64,000 bases of DNA from Alishewanella metallidurans (GCF_036983985.1 NZ_JALAHQ010000002.1:372001-436000), one strand, 5' to 3'. Counted from the stretch's first letter, positions 8,873 through 18,685 are shown. Made by a program: numbers and translations. The notes: generated by a model from the letters alone, not told the origin.

Positions 8873-10065
8873 CAAGGCAACAACCCTAACAGTTGTTCTG
8901 CGTTGTGCGTCCACTGACGATGCTGCTCAATGAAGGTACGAGCGTTTTTGCCAACCTGATGTTGCTGTTGTTTATCACTCACCAACGCAAGGGTACGCGC
9001 TATACACGCCTGCCTATCATTGGCGGGGAACAACCAACCGGTTTTATTATCTTCAACTACTTCGGCAACGGGAGAAAAATCAGGAACAACCATCCCCTTA
9101 GCCATTGCCATAAACTCAAACAGTTTCATCGGCGAACCGTAGTCGTTTGAATCCGGCAAAATGCCGTAATCCATAGCACCAATATAGGTGGCAATTTCTT
9201 TATGATCGACACGCCCAGTAAGAATAATTTGCGACGTAACACCCGCCTGTTCAATACGCTGTTTAATTGGTTCGAAACTAACACCATCGCCCACTAATAA
9301 CAAAACTAACTGTGGATAGTCTTTAATTCGTTCGACCATTAAATCAACAAACCAGTCAATACCATGCCAGTGTACAAAGGCGCCAACATAACCTAGCACC
9401 ACCTTGTCATCGATATTTAGTTGTTGTCTTAACTTTTTAGCGCCGCAATCATCCAATACAAATTGTGTTAAATCAGCGGCATTAGGCGAGATAACCGAAG
9501 GTGCAATCTGTTGGTGTCCGGTTAACGCGACCTGCTGAAAGTGGCCAGAAATAAATACTAAACCAGTCGCATTTTTAAAAATCCACGCTTCTATTTTGCG
9601 CGCAATGCCGGTGAAAAAAAGCGGACGCACTCGATGCACTAAGCAGGAATCATTGACCTCAAGTATTATGGGTTTACTATTGCGCTTTGCCCACCACACC
9701 GTAGCAAACATAAACAAAGAATAGCGCTCATAAATCAGTTCAATATCTTTACTTTTAACCTCTTTACGCAAGCGCCACAGTGCAGGTAAGTTGTAAGCCA
9801 ACTCAAATAGCTCGAACACCGCTTCTGGCACATAACGGGTTAAATCGAATAACCAGCGAAGTACTGGGCTGCCTTGTTTAGCCTTGGTATTGGCGACAAC
9901 AGAATCAACAGCTGCAGTCGGTGCTGGTGCAGCTTCAGGGTCTGCACCTGGCAGTGATAATAAGTGTACAGTGTGCCCTAGCTGGCGTAAGCCATTGGTA
10001 ACACCCATAATATGCACACCTTCTGCGCCCTTACCTCGTGTTCTATGATGAAACAGAATATTCAT
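8872..10065 (-). CDS. Glycosyltransferase family 4
   Basis: A 397-residue retaining GT-B enzyme. The N-terminal lobe starts with H-H-R-T-R-G-K-G-A-E-G-V-H, a donor/acceptor loop found in sugar transferases of EPS loci. The C-terminal lobe has the nucleotide-sugar site (D-Y-G-I-L-P-D, then F-E-F-M-A-M-A-K-G near residue 305). It likely adds one sugar to the undecaprenyl-linked repeat unit in the cytoplasm. The gene starts one base after the upstream deacetylase stop and overlaps the acetyltransferase downstream, so all three are co-translated. Confidence 0.88.
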   Translation of the reverse strand: MNILFHHRTRGKGAEGVHIMGVTNGLRQLGHTVHLLSLPGADPEAAPAPTAAVDSVVANTKAKQGSPVLRWLFDLTRYVPEAVFELFELAYNLPALWRLRKEVKSKDIELIYERYSLFMFATVWWAKRNSKPIILEVNDSCLVHRVRPLFFTGIARKIEAWIFKNATGLVFISGHFQQVALTGHQQIAPSVISPNAADLTQFVLDDCGAKKLRQQLNIDDKVVLGYVGAFVHWHGIDWFVDLMVERIKDYPQLVLLLVGDGVSFEPIKQRIEQAGVTSQIILTGRVDHKEIATYIGAMDYGILPDSNDYGSPMKLFEFMAMAKGMVVPDFSPVAEVVEDNKTGWLFPANDRQACIARTLALVSDKQQQHQVGKNARTFIEQHRQWTHNAEQLLGLLP

Positions 10066-10066
10066 A

Positions 10067-10699
10067 TTAGAACTCCAATGGCTTAAGTTGAAATCCCTGG
10101 CGCTGCCACGTAGGAATTAACTCTGCTAAAGCATCAATACAACAATCAGCATCGTCGTGAAACAACACAATATCGCCGGCTATTACGGGTTTATCTAGCA
10201 AATTTTTAACTATTTCTCTCGGTGCCAGTTTTTTATAATCAAAAGAATCACGGCTCCAATGTACGGCTTTGATGCCCATTTTCCGTAACGACATTAGTAC
10301 TCGTACCGTCCACATTCCCCTTGGCGCACGAAAAAACACGCAAGGCTGTTGCAAGATTGATTCGATAATATGCTTACTTTGATTTATTTCATCTAATTGC
10401 TGCTGGAGGTTTAATTTCGGTAACAACAGATGTTGATAACTATGATTCGCTACCGTATGACCACGCTGTGCTATTTCGCGCACCAGTTCTGGATACTGAT
10501 TTGCATTTACACCAATCAGGAAAAAACTAGCTTTAGCATTAAAGGTGTCAAGCAAAGCAAGTAATTTTGGCGTAACATCAGGATGTGGGCCGTCATCAAA
10601 GGTTAAATATAACGCTTTTTGCGCAGGCGAGTATTTTCGCCGCAAAATAGTTTGAGGGATCAGCTTTCTGAGTCGCTGCGAAATGTCACTAACCGGCAT
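10067..10699 (-). CDS. Polysaccharide deacetylase (NodB/PgdA type)
   Basis: A compact 210-residue CE4 deacetylase. All five family motifs are visible: L-T-F-D-D-G-P-H (motif 1, residue 31 on), H-S-Y-Q-H (motif 2, zinc His pair), R-A-P-R-G (motif 3), a V-H-W-S-R-D segment and L-F-H-D-D (motif 5). It has no clear signal peptide. It probably deacetylates an amino sugar of the polysaccharide. About 100 bases separate it from the next gene upstream, room for a weak internal promoter, but I see no clear one. A second deacetylase in the operon suggests two deacetylation steps or compartments. Confidence 0.9.
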   Translation of the reverse strand: MPVSDISQRLRKLIPQTILRRKYSPAQKALYLTFDDGPHPDVTPKLLALLDTFNAKASFFLIGVNANQYPELVREIAQRGHTVANHSYQHLLLPKLNLQQQLDEINQSKHIIESILQQPCVFFRAPRGMWTVRVLMSLRKMGIKAVHWSRDSFDYKKLAPREIVKNLLDKPVIAGDIVLFHDDADCCIDALAELIPTWQRQGFQLKPLEF

Positions 10700-10799
10700 T
10701 AATTGTTGTCTCCGTCTTCATTTATCGCCACCTTGGCTTATTAGCAACCACTCACCAACGGGCATACGCCGTGGTTATACACTATATTACACTGGCGTT

Positions 10800-11912
10800 T
10801 TAACCTAATATCTGCTTCATTTGGCTTTTGTTTTTTTGCCAATTAAATTGTAACGCGTGCTCTCGTATCGCCTGATGATCCCAAGATTTACCTAATGCCG
10901 TTTCCAAAGCAGCCGTTAAATCAAGCACATTAGCGGGCGTTACTAAAAAGCCGGTAACATCGGGTTTTACTATCTCGGGTATACCGCCAACCGCAGTGGC
11001 AACCACTGGCGTGCCGGCAGCCATAGACTCGAGCAGCACGTTAGGCACACCCTCATGATAACTAGGCAGCACAACTAACGTTGCATGCTGCATTAATGAC
11101 GGCAATTTTGCATGCGCAACATTGCCAAGCATCATAACGCGCCCGGTTATACCTTGTTCACCAATATAGCGCAGCATTTGTTCTTGCATTACACCCGCAC
11201 CCGCTATCACTAAGACATATGGCGAAAATGCCGGTGCTAATGCCGTAAACGCCTGCAGCAACTCCATCACGCCTTTATCTTGCTTTAGATTACCAACAAA
11301 AAGTAAGTATGGTGCACTAATTTCACGCTGGCACTCGTGATTAAACAACACATGATCAACGCCATTATACACAACCTGAATTTTCTTGGCGGCAATACCC
11401 ATTGTCATCATATGGTTACGTAGCTCTTCTGATACAGAAATAATAGCTTGAGCTTTGTTTGCCGCGCTAACTATCTGCTTCGCTCTTGCTTTAACATTGC
11501 CATGTAAATGAATATCGGAACCATGTACTTTGAAAAAAAATCGACAGCCAAATAACGTAGCTAACCAACTGGTTGCAACAGCATCGGGAAACGCCCAACT
11601 AGCCAACATAACATCGGGCTTTCGCTGCTTAAGCCAGAATCCTGAGTGCAATAATAGTGATAAAAACATTGAAACCGAATAAAAACGCCTGCCAACTTTG
11701 GGCGTAAAAAAGAACGGCACATAGCGTAAGTGTTTAGTTTGCTTAACCTGTTTAATATGCTTAAACCAATCAATAAAGCTTACCGGCACCAAAATTGATA
11801 ACTCGTATTCTGACTCCAACAAAGCAAATTGCTGACGATTAAAGCTCGCCCGCCCCAGCTCCCACGGCAGCGGATATAAATTAGAGATAATAACTAATCG
11901 TTGCGGCGACAT
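10800..11912 (-). CDS. Glycosyltransferase family 4
   Basis: A 370-residue GT-B glycosyltransferase. The N-terminal lobe has N-L-Y-P-L-P-W-E-L-G-R-A-S-F-N-R-Q-Q and K-V-H-G-S-D-I-H. The C-terminal lobe has the GT4 donor motif S-Y-H-E-G-V-P-N-V-L-L-E-S-M-A, with the two glutamates of the E-x7-E signature near residues 284 and 292, followed by G-T-P-V-V-A-T. It probably transfers a hexose or amino sugar to the growing repeat unit. It starts four bases after the CapK-like gene upstream, in the same operon. Confidence 0.9.
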   Translation of the reverse strand: MSPQRLVIISNLYPLPWELGRASFNRQQFALLESEYELSILVPVSFIDWFKHIKQVKQTKHLRYVPFFFTPKVGRRFYSVSMFLSLLLHSGFWLKQRKPDVMLASWAFPDAVATSWLATLFGCRFFFKVHGSDIHLHGNVKARAKQIVSAANKAQAIISVSEELRNHMMTMGIAAKKIQVVYNGVDHVLFNHECQREISAPYLLFVGNLKQDKGVMELLQAFTALAPAFSPYVLVIAGAGVMQEQMLRYIGEQGITGRVMMLGNVAHAKLPSLMQHATLVVLPSYHEGVPNVLLESMAAGTPVVATAVGGIPEIVKPDVTGFLVTPANVLDLTAALETALGKSWDHQAIREHALQFNWQKNKSQMKQILG

Positions 11913-11916
11913 TAGT

Positions 11917-13263
11917 TTAAACCTCGCATACCGTTACCCGGTACTTACCACTTATTGTCAGAGGTATCTCATCAACAATCTCAAAAGTAATAGCAAGCTC
12001 ACCGTTGCTGTAGCGATTAATTTCGTTACTTATCGCATTCTTATCAGCATCACTAACCCCGACTTTAGTAACAAGACTAATAGTAATGGCATCAAGTTGG
12101 TTTTGCCGCACTTGAAACTTATAAATACTAACAAACTCTTTGAATAAATGCGGGAATAACTCACCTGGTATTAATTTACCAGAGCGCGTTTTAATAACAT
12201 CGAGTTTACGGCCATCGACGCTGGACATAATAGGTAAAGGGTTACCGCATTCACATGCACCGCTATGTAGCGTTGCTTTATCGCCATTTTGATAGCGTAT
12301 TAGTGGCATACCGTAGTTATATAAATCGGTTAATAGCACATCGCCACTCTCACCAACAACATTTGCACCAAACTCATTAATCGTTTCTACCACTAAGTGA
12401 TCGCTATTAATGTGTAACTGCTTACGTTGTTGGCACTCGGCCGCTATTAGCATCACTTCTCTGCAGCCATAGGTATTATAAACACTGCAGTTAAATGCTT
12501 GCTCAATTACCGCTCTTTGATAAGGATAAAGTGGCTCAGCGCCGGTAAGGATACTAGTAGGTTTATGCACGGGGATCTTGTGCTCTAATATATATTGCGC
12601 CAGTTCATACAACGGATTAACGTAGGCCACCATAGCATCTGCCCGATAGGCATTCATTTGCGCAACATATTGCGACATATTTTCTGGTGACATTGAAAAC
12701 GAATTCAGCATCTTACGGTTATACAACCAATGGTAAACTTGCTCTTTTATTCTGCGGGGCAATGACGCCTGACCAATACTTGCGCCCCACAAATATAATG
12801 TGCGCTCCCCTAACCCAGCACCAAGCCAACTGTAGCCGCGCCACATAACTGCTTCTCGCCTCACATTGCTGTCTAGGTTTAATTCAATAGTAAGAGGTTG
12901 CCCGGTAGAGCCACCGGTTGACTTAACGATATTATTTTGAAAGTTTTTAGCTTTAATTGCGTCGTAGTTAAGGCGAATGTCGTCTTTGGTGAGCACCGGT
13001 AATTGGCGAAACTGAGCAAGTGTATCCACAGTACGAATATCATCTATTCCGGCTTGTTGCCAGCGCGTTCGATAATAGGCACAGTTATCAAAACTATGTT
13101 TTAACAAATTGCTTAATGCTTGCCATTGCAAACGTTCTAGCGACTCTGGGCTGAGTTTTAGATTGTCGGTATATTGGTTAAGATAACCTAATAATGGTTT
13201 TTCCTTTACCATTGCCATAGCAGGCAACACGACACCACGAAGCAATTGTGGGTATAGTTTCAT
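11917..13263 (-). CDS. CapK/PaaK-like adenylate-forming enzyme
   Basis: A 448-residue relative of phenylacetate-CoA ligase and of CapK. Visible motifs are the ATP-binding S-T-G-G-S-T-G-Q-P (about residue 114), Y-N-T-Y-G-C-R-E (about residue 262) and D-G-R-K-L-D near residue 345. The family activates a carboxylic acid as an acyl-adenylate. CapK-type members in polysaccharide loci are thought to supply acyl or aryl groups, though the substrates are not established. It is the first gene of the long minus-strand EPS operon, with 190 bases between its ATG and the divergent xrtA, so the operon promoter should lie there. Confidence 0.88.
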   Translation of the reverse strand: MKLYPQLLRGVVLPAMAMVKEKPLLGYLNQYTDNLKLSPESLERLQWQALSNLLKHSFDNCAYYRTRWQQAGIDDIRTVDTLAQFRQLPVLTKDDIRLNYDAIKAKNFQNNIVKSTGGSTGQPLTIELNLDSNVRREAVMWRGYSWLGAGLGERTLYLWGASIGQASLPRRIKEQVYHWLYNRKMLNSFSMSPENMSQYVAQMNAYRADAMVAYVNPLYELAQYILEHKIPVHKPTSILTGAEPLYPYQRAVIEQAFNCSVYNTYGCREVMLIAAECQQRKQLHINSDHLVVETINEFGANVVGESGDVLLTDLYNYGMPLIRYQNGDKATLHSGACECGNPLPIMSSVDGRKLDVIKTRSGKLIPGELFPHLFKEFVSIYKFQVRQNQLDAITISLVTKVGVSDADKNAISNEINRYSNGELAITFEIVDEIPLTISGKYRVTVCEV

Positions 13264-13453
13264 GTATTACGCATCCATTCGCAATTTTACAGAGTTTTAA
13301 CGCTTGTTCTGCTCAGTTTAACCTTAAGCGAGCACAGAGTATAAACGAAAGCACGCGTTACAACCAACAGTTGATTATTAATGGCTTACACGTCAAACTC
13401 GGATAAAACGCGAGACGACGTTTTATTGCGCCCCAGAGAATAGCCGTTACGGA

Positions 13454-14854
13454 GTGTCATGGATGACCATTAAGCATGCTAATACCTTGTTTCTTTTACT
13501 TATATTATTTTTAAGCTACAGTATTTTTCTTTATCCGCAAATTATTTCTGATTGGCGCACCTACAGCTTTGATGATGGCACTTACTCACATGCTTACTTA
13601 ATGCCGTTTGTTATTGCCACCTTGCTTTGGCAGCAACGCAATAATTTAAAAATAAAATTTAATGTAGTTTATCTTATCGCGGCTATCACCTTGGCTTTGG
13701 TATTAGCCATTAGCATTACTGCACAGCAAATTAGCTTAACTCGGCTTATTTTTCCGCTATACGTTATTCTGTTATTTTGTAGCCTACTTAAACCTTCGAC
13801 TGCCTTCATAGTGCCTCTGGCATTATTATGGTTTATTTCGCCATTTTGGGGCAGCTTAGTTGCGCCATTGCAATATATTGCTGTACTTATTACCACCTTT
13901 TGTATGCAATTAACCCATATCCCTATATTTGTTGACGGCAATTTTATTCAAATTCCTCAGGGCGTTTTTGAGATTGCTGAAGGTTGCAGCGGCCTACGCT
14001 ATTTTATTGTGTCTCTAGCTCTTAGCACCCTGCTGTGTCATCTGCACTTACGCAAATTGCGCAATATGTTGCTGGTTACCTTGTTTGCCATCGTTGGGGC
14101 TATAGTGGTAAATGGCATTCGTATCGTGCTTATTATTCTTATTGGCTATTACACCGATATGCAAAGCTCAATTGTAAAAGATCACAATATGTTCGGGTGG
14201 TTTTTATATATACCCTTTATTATTATTTTATTTTATATCGTTGGTAAGCTCGAGCCATTACCAGAAACCAAAGAACAAGCTTACGTGCCATTAAAACTTC
14301 CGGGGCGTGGCGTTTTTGTTGTCATTGTCAGTAGCCTAATTGTATCTGGTATTTCATTAAAGCTAGTCATGCAGCAATATCCTCTATTCGATTATAGCGT
14401 CGCAGAAATTACTGAAGTAGACACCAATACTACCCCTGCGGCAGCTATTGCGTCATACAGCGAAAAGCAGCGCGAAAACATACAAATTAATGGTATTGAC
14501 GTGATAATAGAGCACTATAAATTTGCGGGACGACATGATGCTGACCGCGCCGATTATTATCTAAACAAACTTATTCCCAACAGCTGGCATAAAACAAACA
14601 ATCAGCTAACAGCCAATAGTCAGCTACTTTGGTTAAGTGATGGCAGTGGCAACACAGCATTATTACAATACTGGTATGAGGCTAACGGTCAACCTACCGG
14701 ATCAATTAAAGAATATAAACGTAATCGCATAAAACAGGCGCTCAAGCTTGATGCAACCTCTGCGTTACATTGGCAGTTTGTTTACTGTAAAAGTGTTCAA
14801 TGTCGTGACGAGGTGGCAATATTAAAACGTTATAGTAATAACGTTAAGAATTAA
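13454..14854 (+). CDS. xrtA: Exosortase A with fused EpsI-type domain
   Basis: A 466-residue integral membrane transpeptidase-like protein that recognises PEP-CTERM tails and is thought to cleave and anchor or release the substrates. About eight membrane helices fill the first 275 residues. The catalytic residues are visible: Cys178 in E-G-C-S-G-L-R, Arg223 in N-G-I-R-I and His244 in D-H-N-M-F-G-W. After about residue 295 comes a periplasmic EpsI-like domain, the arrangement usual for the XrtA/EpsH type. A GGAG Shine-Dalgarno lies eight bases upstream of the ATG. It is divergent from the EPS operon and followed by prsT. Two candidate substrates are encoded at 17798 and 19998. Confidence 0.95.
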   Translation: MSWMTIKHANTLFLLLILFLSYSIFLYPQIISDWRTYSFDDGTYSHAYLMPFVIATLLWQQRNNLKIKFNVVYLIAAITLALVLAISITAQQISLTRLIFPLYVILLFCSLLKPSTAFIVPLALLWFISPFWGSLVAPLQYIAVLITTFCMQLTHIPIFVDGNFIQIPQGVFEIAEGCSGLRYFIVSLALSTLLCHLHLRKLRNMLLVTLFAIVGAIVVNGIRIVLIILIGYYTDMQSSIVKDHNMFGWFLYIPFIIILFYIVGKLEPLPETKEQAYVPLKLPGRGVFVVIVSSLIVSGISLKLVMQQYPLFDYSVAEITEVDTNTTPAAAIASYSEKQRENIQINGIDVIIEHYKFAGRHDADRADYYLNKLIPNSWHKTNNQLTANSQLLWLSDGSGNTALLQYWYEANGQPTGSIKEYKRNRIKQALKLDATSALHWQFVYCKSVQCRDEVAILKRYSNNVKN

Positions 14855-14928
14855 AAATTAGCCTCTCAGTAAATATTGAAGCTAACATTAATACGTTATC
14901 ATTAGCATAATGAGATGTTGTAATTCAA

Positions 14929-14946
14929 TTTGGCATTACTGCCAAA
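14929..14946. promoter_or_regulatory. Inverted repeat TTTGGCA-N4-TGCCAAA upstream of prsT
   Basis: A perfect 7-base dyad with a 4-base spacer, 40 bases before the prsT ATG. It could be an operator or a short mRNA hairpin. It contains a GG/GC pair, but the spacing is seven, not the ten needed for a sigma-54 promoter, so I do not call it one. Confidence 0.35.
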
Positions 14947-14985
14947 GAAATATCTGGATAACTATATCAACACAAGGAACGGGAT

Positions 14986-17745
14986 ATGAAACGCTTCACC
15001 AGACTTAGCACTGCAGTTATTATCGGCCTATCTCTAACTGCATGTGGCCAAAAAAGTAGCGAAGAACACTTTCAAGCCGCGCAAAAATTCTTAGCTAACG
15101 ATCAACTTAATAGTGCTCTAGTCGAGCTAAAGTCGGCATTACAGCAAGATCCTAAACGTGCAGACTACCGCTTAGCATTAGCTGAGCTCTATGTTAAAGC
15201 CGGCGCAATAGACGATGCGATTAAAGAATATCAGCGCGCTAGTGAATACAGCGACAATAATCAAAAATTTATTCAAGACTATATCAACATTTTATATCTG
15301 AATACTAATTACAGCAGTATTTTAGAGCTAACTGACAACATTCAAGCTTACCCAAAACCACTACAAGATTACTTACTGATATATAAAGCGTTAGCCGAAG
15401 CTGAACTAGGTAGTACAGAAAATGCAACGATCTTGTTTAAACAGTTAGCACTATCTGAGCAAGAGGACGTGGCTAATTTTGCTAACGGTTTTGAAGCTTT
15501 AGCCAAAAACGAGCTCGATGATGTAAAGCGGCATTTAACCGCAATCCCCGCAGCGTCACCTTTATATTTGCAGTCTATTTATATAAGAAGTAAATTAGCG
15601 CTAACCGAGAACGACACCATAGGTGCTATTGCACTACTTGAAGAATACTCAAGTGCACAGCCTTATCACTTATTGCCCCAATTACTATTAGCCCAGTCCT
15701 ATGTGAAAAGCGGTCAACTTAAGCAAGCAGATGAAATGCTACAACCCTTGCTTAAAAAAGTGCCTCAGCAACCCTTAGTAAATTATTTTAGTGCTATTGT
15801 TGCCTATGACAAGAAAGACTACCCCAAAGCCAGAGACTATATTGATAAAGCAATTAGTAACGGCTTTAGTACGCCACCTGCGCGAATACTCGCGGCATTA
15901 ATTGCAGTTAACTTGCAGCTAGAAAACGTTGCGTTAAATCATTTAGAGACTATTAAAAACACATTAAGCAGCTATCCAAGCATTGAAAATTTGTATGCTA
16001 AATTAATGCTTAACGCGGGCAACACCGATGTTGCACAACAGCTTCTGTCAGAAAAAGAGTTGCAACAGTCTGACATTCAGCTGCTTGCTGCTACCGCTTT
16101 TGAACTGACCAAACAAGGCAGTGTTGAAGCGGCACAAAATTTATTAGCCCAATACCGCACTAACGAACCACTATCAGCTAACGAACTGACCACACTTGGT
16201 GCCATTCAACTTAGAATGTCAGGTCAACGTGACACTGCGGTACGCTCACTTGAACAGGCGCTGCAACTAGACCCAGAGAGCGATCAAGCAAGGGTATTAT
16301 TGTTAAGTGCTTATGTAAAACAACAAGAATACACCAAAGCAATGGCATTAGCTGACGAGTGGATAGCTGATGAGGAGCATCGCACCGCAGGCCGCAACAT
16401 GAAGGCCTATATCGCAATAATCAGTGGCCAACTAAAAGTCGCTGCTGAGCAAATAGATCAAGTGTTAGCAACGTCCCCAAAAAACAGTCTTGCACGTTTG
16501 CTGCAGGCCTCACTGGCAGCTGAAGAAGGTAATACGAAACTATCACAACAAAGATTTCAAGCGTTATTGGATGACGAACCGCAAAATATCCAAGCGTTAG
16601 AGCAATACCTGGCACTTAGCAAACGTCAAAGTGATGTAGCCGACGCAACCCTGCGCATAAATAAAGCTCACAGCGCCGAGCCACAGAATTACAATTTAAC
16701 ACTAACCTTAGCCACACTTAAACACGGTACTGCTGATTATAAAGCCACGTTAGATTTGCTAAACAGCATTAAAGTCGGGCAAAAAGACTGGTTGCCCGCA
16801 CATTGGGCTTATCTAATTGATTCGCTACTGCGTCTTAACAACCCAGCTCAAGCATTACAAAGTGCACAAGCTTGGTACACTAGGCAGCCAAATTCAAATA
16901 TGGCCGCGCAAGCCTACATGCAAACGCTATATGCAAATAAGGACTACGAGGCGGCACTTAAAATTGCTGATAAACTATTACTAACGCAACCTGAGCATTT
17001 AAAGTTTATTGGTATAAAATTACAGATGTTAGATGAGGGTAATTTTAATCAACAACTGATTAATTACAACAACACACTGCCTGATCCAATACAGCAACGA
17101 CCCGAAGTTCTGTATTTTCTTGGTAAAGCGTTAGCAAAATTACAAAAGTATGACGACGCAGAACGTATATTATTGCAAAGTTATACCAAACAACCGCATA
17201 TCAAAACGGCTTTATTTCTTGCCGAGTTATACGGCCGCCAAAACAACGCCAACAAAGGTATAAGCTTTATTGAGCAGCATATTAAGCTGCAAGGTGATGC
17301 ACCGCCATTACAAGCAATGCTGGCACAGCTATCTTTAACAACAAACGCTGAACTTGCTATAACAACCTATGAAACCATGCTTAAAGAGCAACCCGATAAT
17401 GTACTAGCACTGAATAACCTCGCATGGTTAATGCTTGAAAAAGGCGAAACCCAAAGCGCGTTAAAATATGCAAAGAAAGCCTACGAACTTAGACCCAGCC
17501 ATCCTGACGTATTAGACACCTACGGAAAAATTTTGCTAGATACTGATGATGCTCAACAAGCAAAAACCATGTTTGAAGCATCACTTAAAGCTCGACCAAA
17601 TAGCCCAGAAGTGCAAATGCATTATGCTGAAGCGCTAGTAAAGACAGGCAATAAAGAAAAGGCAAAAAATCTGCTAGAACAACTGGCAGATAGCACTGAG
17701 CAGGCCGCGAAAGTATCGGCGCTAATTAAGAAGTTGGGCTTATAA
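14986..17745 (+). CDS. prsT: PEP-CTERM system TPR-repeat lipoprotein PrsT
   Basis: A 919-residue protein with a lipoprotein signal peptide (lipobox L-T-A-C, lipidated Cys at residue 20) followed by tetratricopeptide repeats along almost the whole length. The TPR signature A-L-x-x-D-P-x-x-x-x-A-R-V-L-L is clear near residue 425, and L-N-N-L-A-W-L-M-L near residue 807. Size, lipobox and position after xrtA match the PrsT family of exosortase EPS loci, thought to form an envelope scaffold for EPS assembly or PEP-CTERM sorting. The ATG follows an AAGGAACGGGAT ribosome binding region. A strong bidirectional terminator follows the stop. Confidence 0.93.
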   Translation: MKRFTRLSTAVIIGLSLTACGQKSSEEHFQAAQKFLANDQLNSALVELKSALQQDPKRADYRLALAELYVKAGAIDDAIKEYQRASEYSDNNQKFIQDYINILYLNTNYSSILELTDNIQAYPKPLQDYLLIYKALAEAELGSTENATILFKQLALSEQEDVANFANGFEALAKNELDDVKRHLTAIPAASPLYLQSIYIRSKLALTENDTIGAIALLEEYSSAQPYHLLPQLLLAQSYVKSGQLKQADEMLQPLLKKVPQQPLVNYFSAIVAYDKKDYPKARDYIDKAISNGFSTPPARILAALIAVNLQLENVALNHLETIKNTLSSYPSIENLYAKLMLNAGNTDVAQQLLSEKELQQSDIQLLAATAFELTKQGSVEAAQNLLAQYRTNEPLSANELTTLGAIQLRMSGQRDTAVRSLEQALQLDPESDQARVLLLSAYVKQQEYTKAMALADEWIADEEHRTAGRNMKAYIAIISGQLKVAAEQIDQVLATSPKNSLARLLQASLAAEEGNTKLSQQRFQALLDDEPQNIQALEQYLALSKRQSDVADATLRINKAHSAEPQNYNLTLTLATLKHGTADYKATLDLLNSIKVGQKDWLPAHWAYLIDSLLRLNNPAQALQSAQAWYTRQPNSNMAAQAYMQTLYANKDYEAALKIADKLLLTQPEHLKFIGIKLQMLDEGNFNQQLINYNNTLPDPIQQRPEVLYFLGKALAKLQKYDDAERILLQSYTKQPHIKTALFLAELYGRQNNANKGISFIEQHIKLQGDAPPLQAMLAQLSLTTNAELAITTYETMLKEQPDNVLALNNLAWLMLEKGETQSALKYAKKAYELRPSHPDVLDTYGKILLDTDDAQQAKTMFEASLKARPNSPEVQMHYAEALVKTGNKEKAKNLLEQLADSTEQAAKVSALIKKLGL

Positions 17746-17752
17746 TAACGGT

Positions 17753-17780
17753 AAAAAAGCCACCGCAATGCGGTGGCTTT
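17753..17780. terminator. Bidirectional rho-independent terminator
   Basis: A perfect 8-bp stem GCCACCGC/GCGGTGGC with a 3-base AAT loop, preceded by six A and followed by TTT. It lies between the convergent prsT and the first PEP-CTERM gene and can serve both strands, better on the minus strand. Confidence 0.9.
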
Positions 17781-17797
17781 CAATTAGTAAATACTAA

Positions 17798-18595
17798 CTA
17801 TTTAATAAGTTTACGACGATTTAACAGTAATAAACCTAAACCTAAAATACCAAGTGTTGCTGGTTCTGGTACCTGTGTAGCGGTTACTCTAGCTTGCACA
17901 AACAAATTATTCGTTGCCGACTCACGAGTATAAAGCGTGTTATCAGCAACAATAAAACCTACACCACCAAATAAACGAAATTCTATATTGTAAGTGTAAC
18001 CATCAATAGTAAAGCTAAGTGGTGCTGGTAAACCAGAGATCTCAAAAAAATCATCACAAACAGAACCTAATGGATTGGGTGCTGGGCAAGGGTTAGTATT
18101 CGTGGTTTCAGTAAATTGAATACCAAAATTACCAAACGCAGGTGCCGAGACAAACGGCGATACAATTTGAAAAGATGACAGTAGGTTCAAATCTCTAAGC
18201 GTGGTTGCCGGAGACGGTAAGACATAATTTCTATGCGTAATCTCACCGGTATTTACCCAGCCTCCATTCGTCATTAATGTATCTGAAATGGACGCAATAT
18301 CTAAGCCACTTGGGCCTGCGCCACCATTACTAAACCAATCAACCGTAGTATAACCATCAGGACCTAATTCTTGCGCGCCAGAAAAAGTTAAGCCACAGGC
18401 GTTAACGCCAGGTAATGCGCCAGAATTACAATTTGCTGAAGTATTGGTTTGTGAATTGTACGTTGTCGCAGTGCCATCGGCTAACCAGCCACTTGCTGTA
18501 GCAAAGTCGAATGAGCCAATTAATGCTGCCTGCACGCTACCGCTGAGTAATGCTAAACCTCCAACGGTTGCGAGCAAAGATTTTTTGCTGTTCAT
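17798..18595 (-). CDS. THxN family PEP-CTERM protein (exosortase substrate)
   Basis: A 265-residue secreted protein. A Sec signal peptide (to about residue 24, ending V-Q-A) is followed by a Cys-containing beta-rich domain with the T-H-R-N motif near residue 120. The C-terminal sorting signal is V-P-E-P-A-T, then a hydrophobic G-I-L-G-L-G-L-L-L-L and a basic N-R-R-K tail. XrtA should process it. The start is the ATG with GGAGG four bases upstream; the frame is open twelve codons further but without a site. It shares motif and layout with the gene at 19998. Its promoter has a weaker GG-N10-GC sigma-54-like element. Confidence 0.93.
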   Translation of the reverse strand: MNSKKSLLATVGGLALLSGSVQAALIGSFDFATASGWLADGTATTYNSQTNTSANCNSGALPGVNACGLTFSGAQELGPDGYTTVDWFSNGGAGPSGLDIASISDTLMTNGGWVNTGEITHRNYVLPSPATTLRDLNLLSSFQIVSPFVSAPAFGNFGIQFTETTNTNPCPAPNPLGSVCDDFFEISGLPAPLSFTIDGYTYNIEFRLFGGVGFIVADNTLYTRESATNNLFVQARVTATQVPEPATLGILGLGLLLLNRRKLIK

Positions 18596-18668
18596 AACGC
18601 CTCCATTTGTTATTGGGTTTATGCCAGCCACCTAATACTGCACTTCACGACTGGTACAGCATTAAAGG

Positions 18669-18685
18669 TGCATATACTAGACCAG
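18669..18685 (-). promoter_or_regulatory. Possible weak sigma-54 promoter for PEP-CTERM gene 1
   Basis: On the minus strand CTGGTCTAGTATATGCA keeps the invariant GG and GC with ten bases between, and the flanking CT and final A. The rest of the -24 box departs from TGGCACG, so support comes mainly from the much better site in front of the paralogue. Confidence 0.4.

Noticed and set aside
14929..14946. Sigma-54 promoter for prsT
   Set aside because: The GG and GC are only seven bases apart; treated as a plain dyad.
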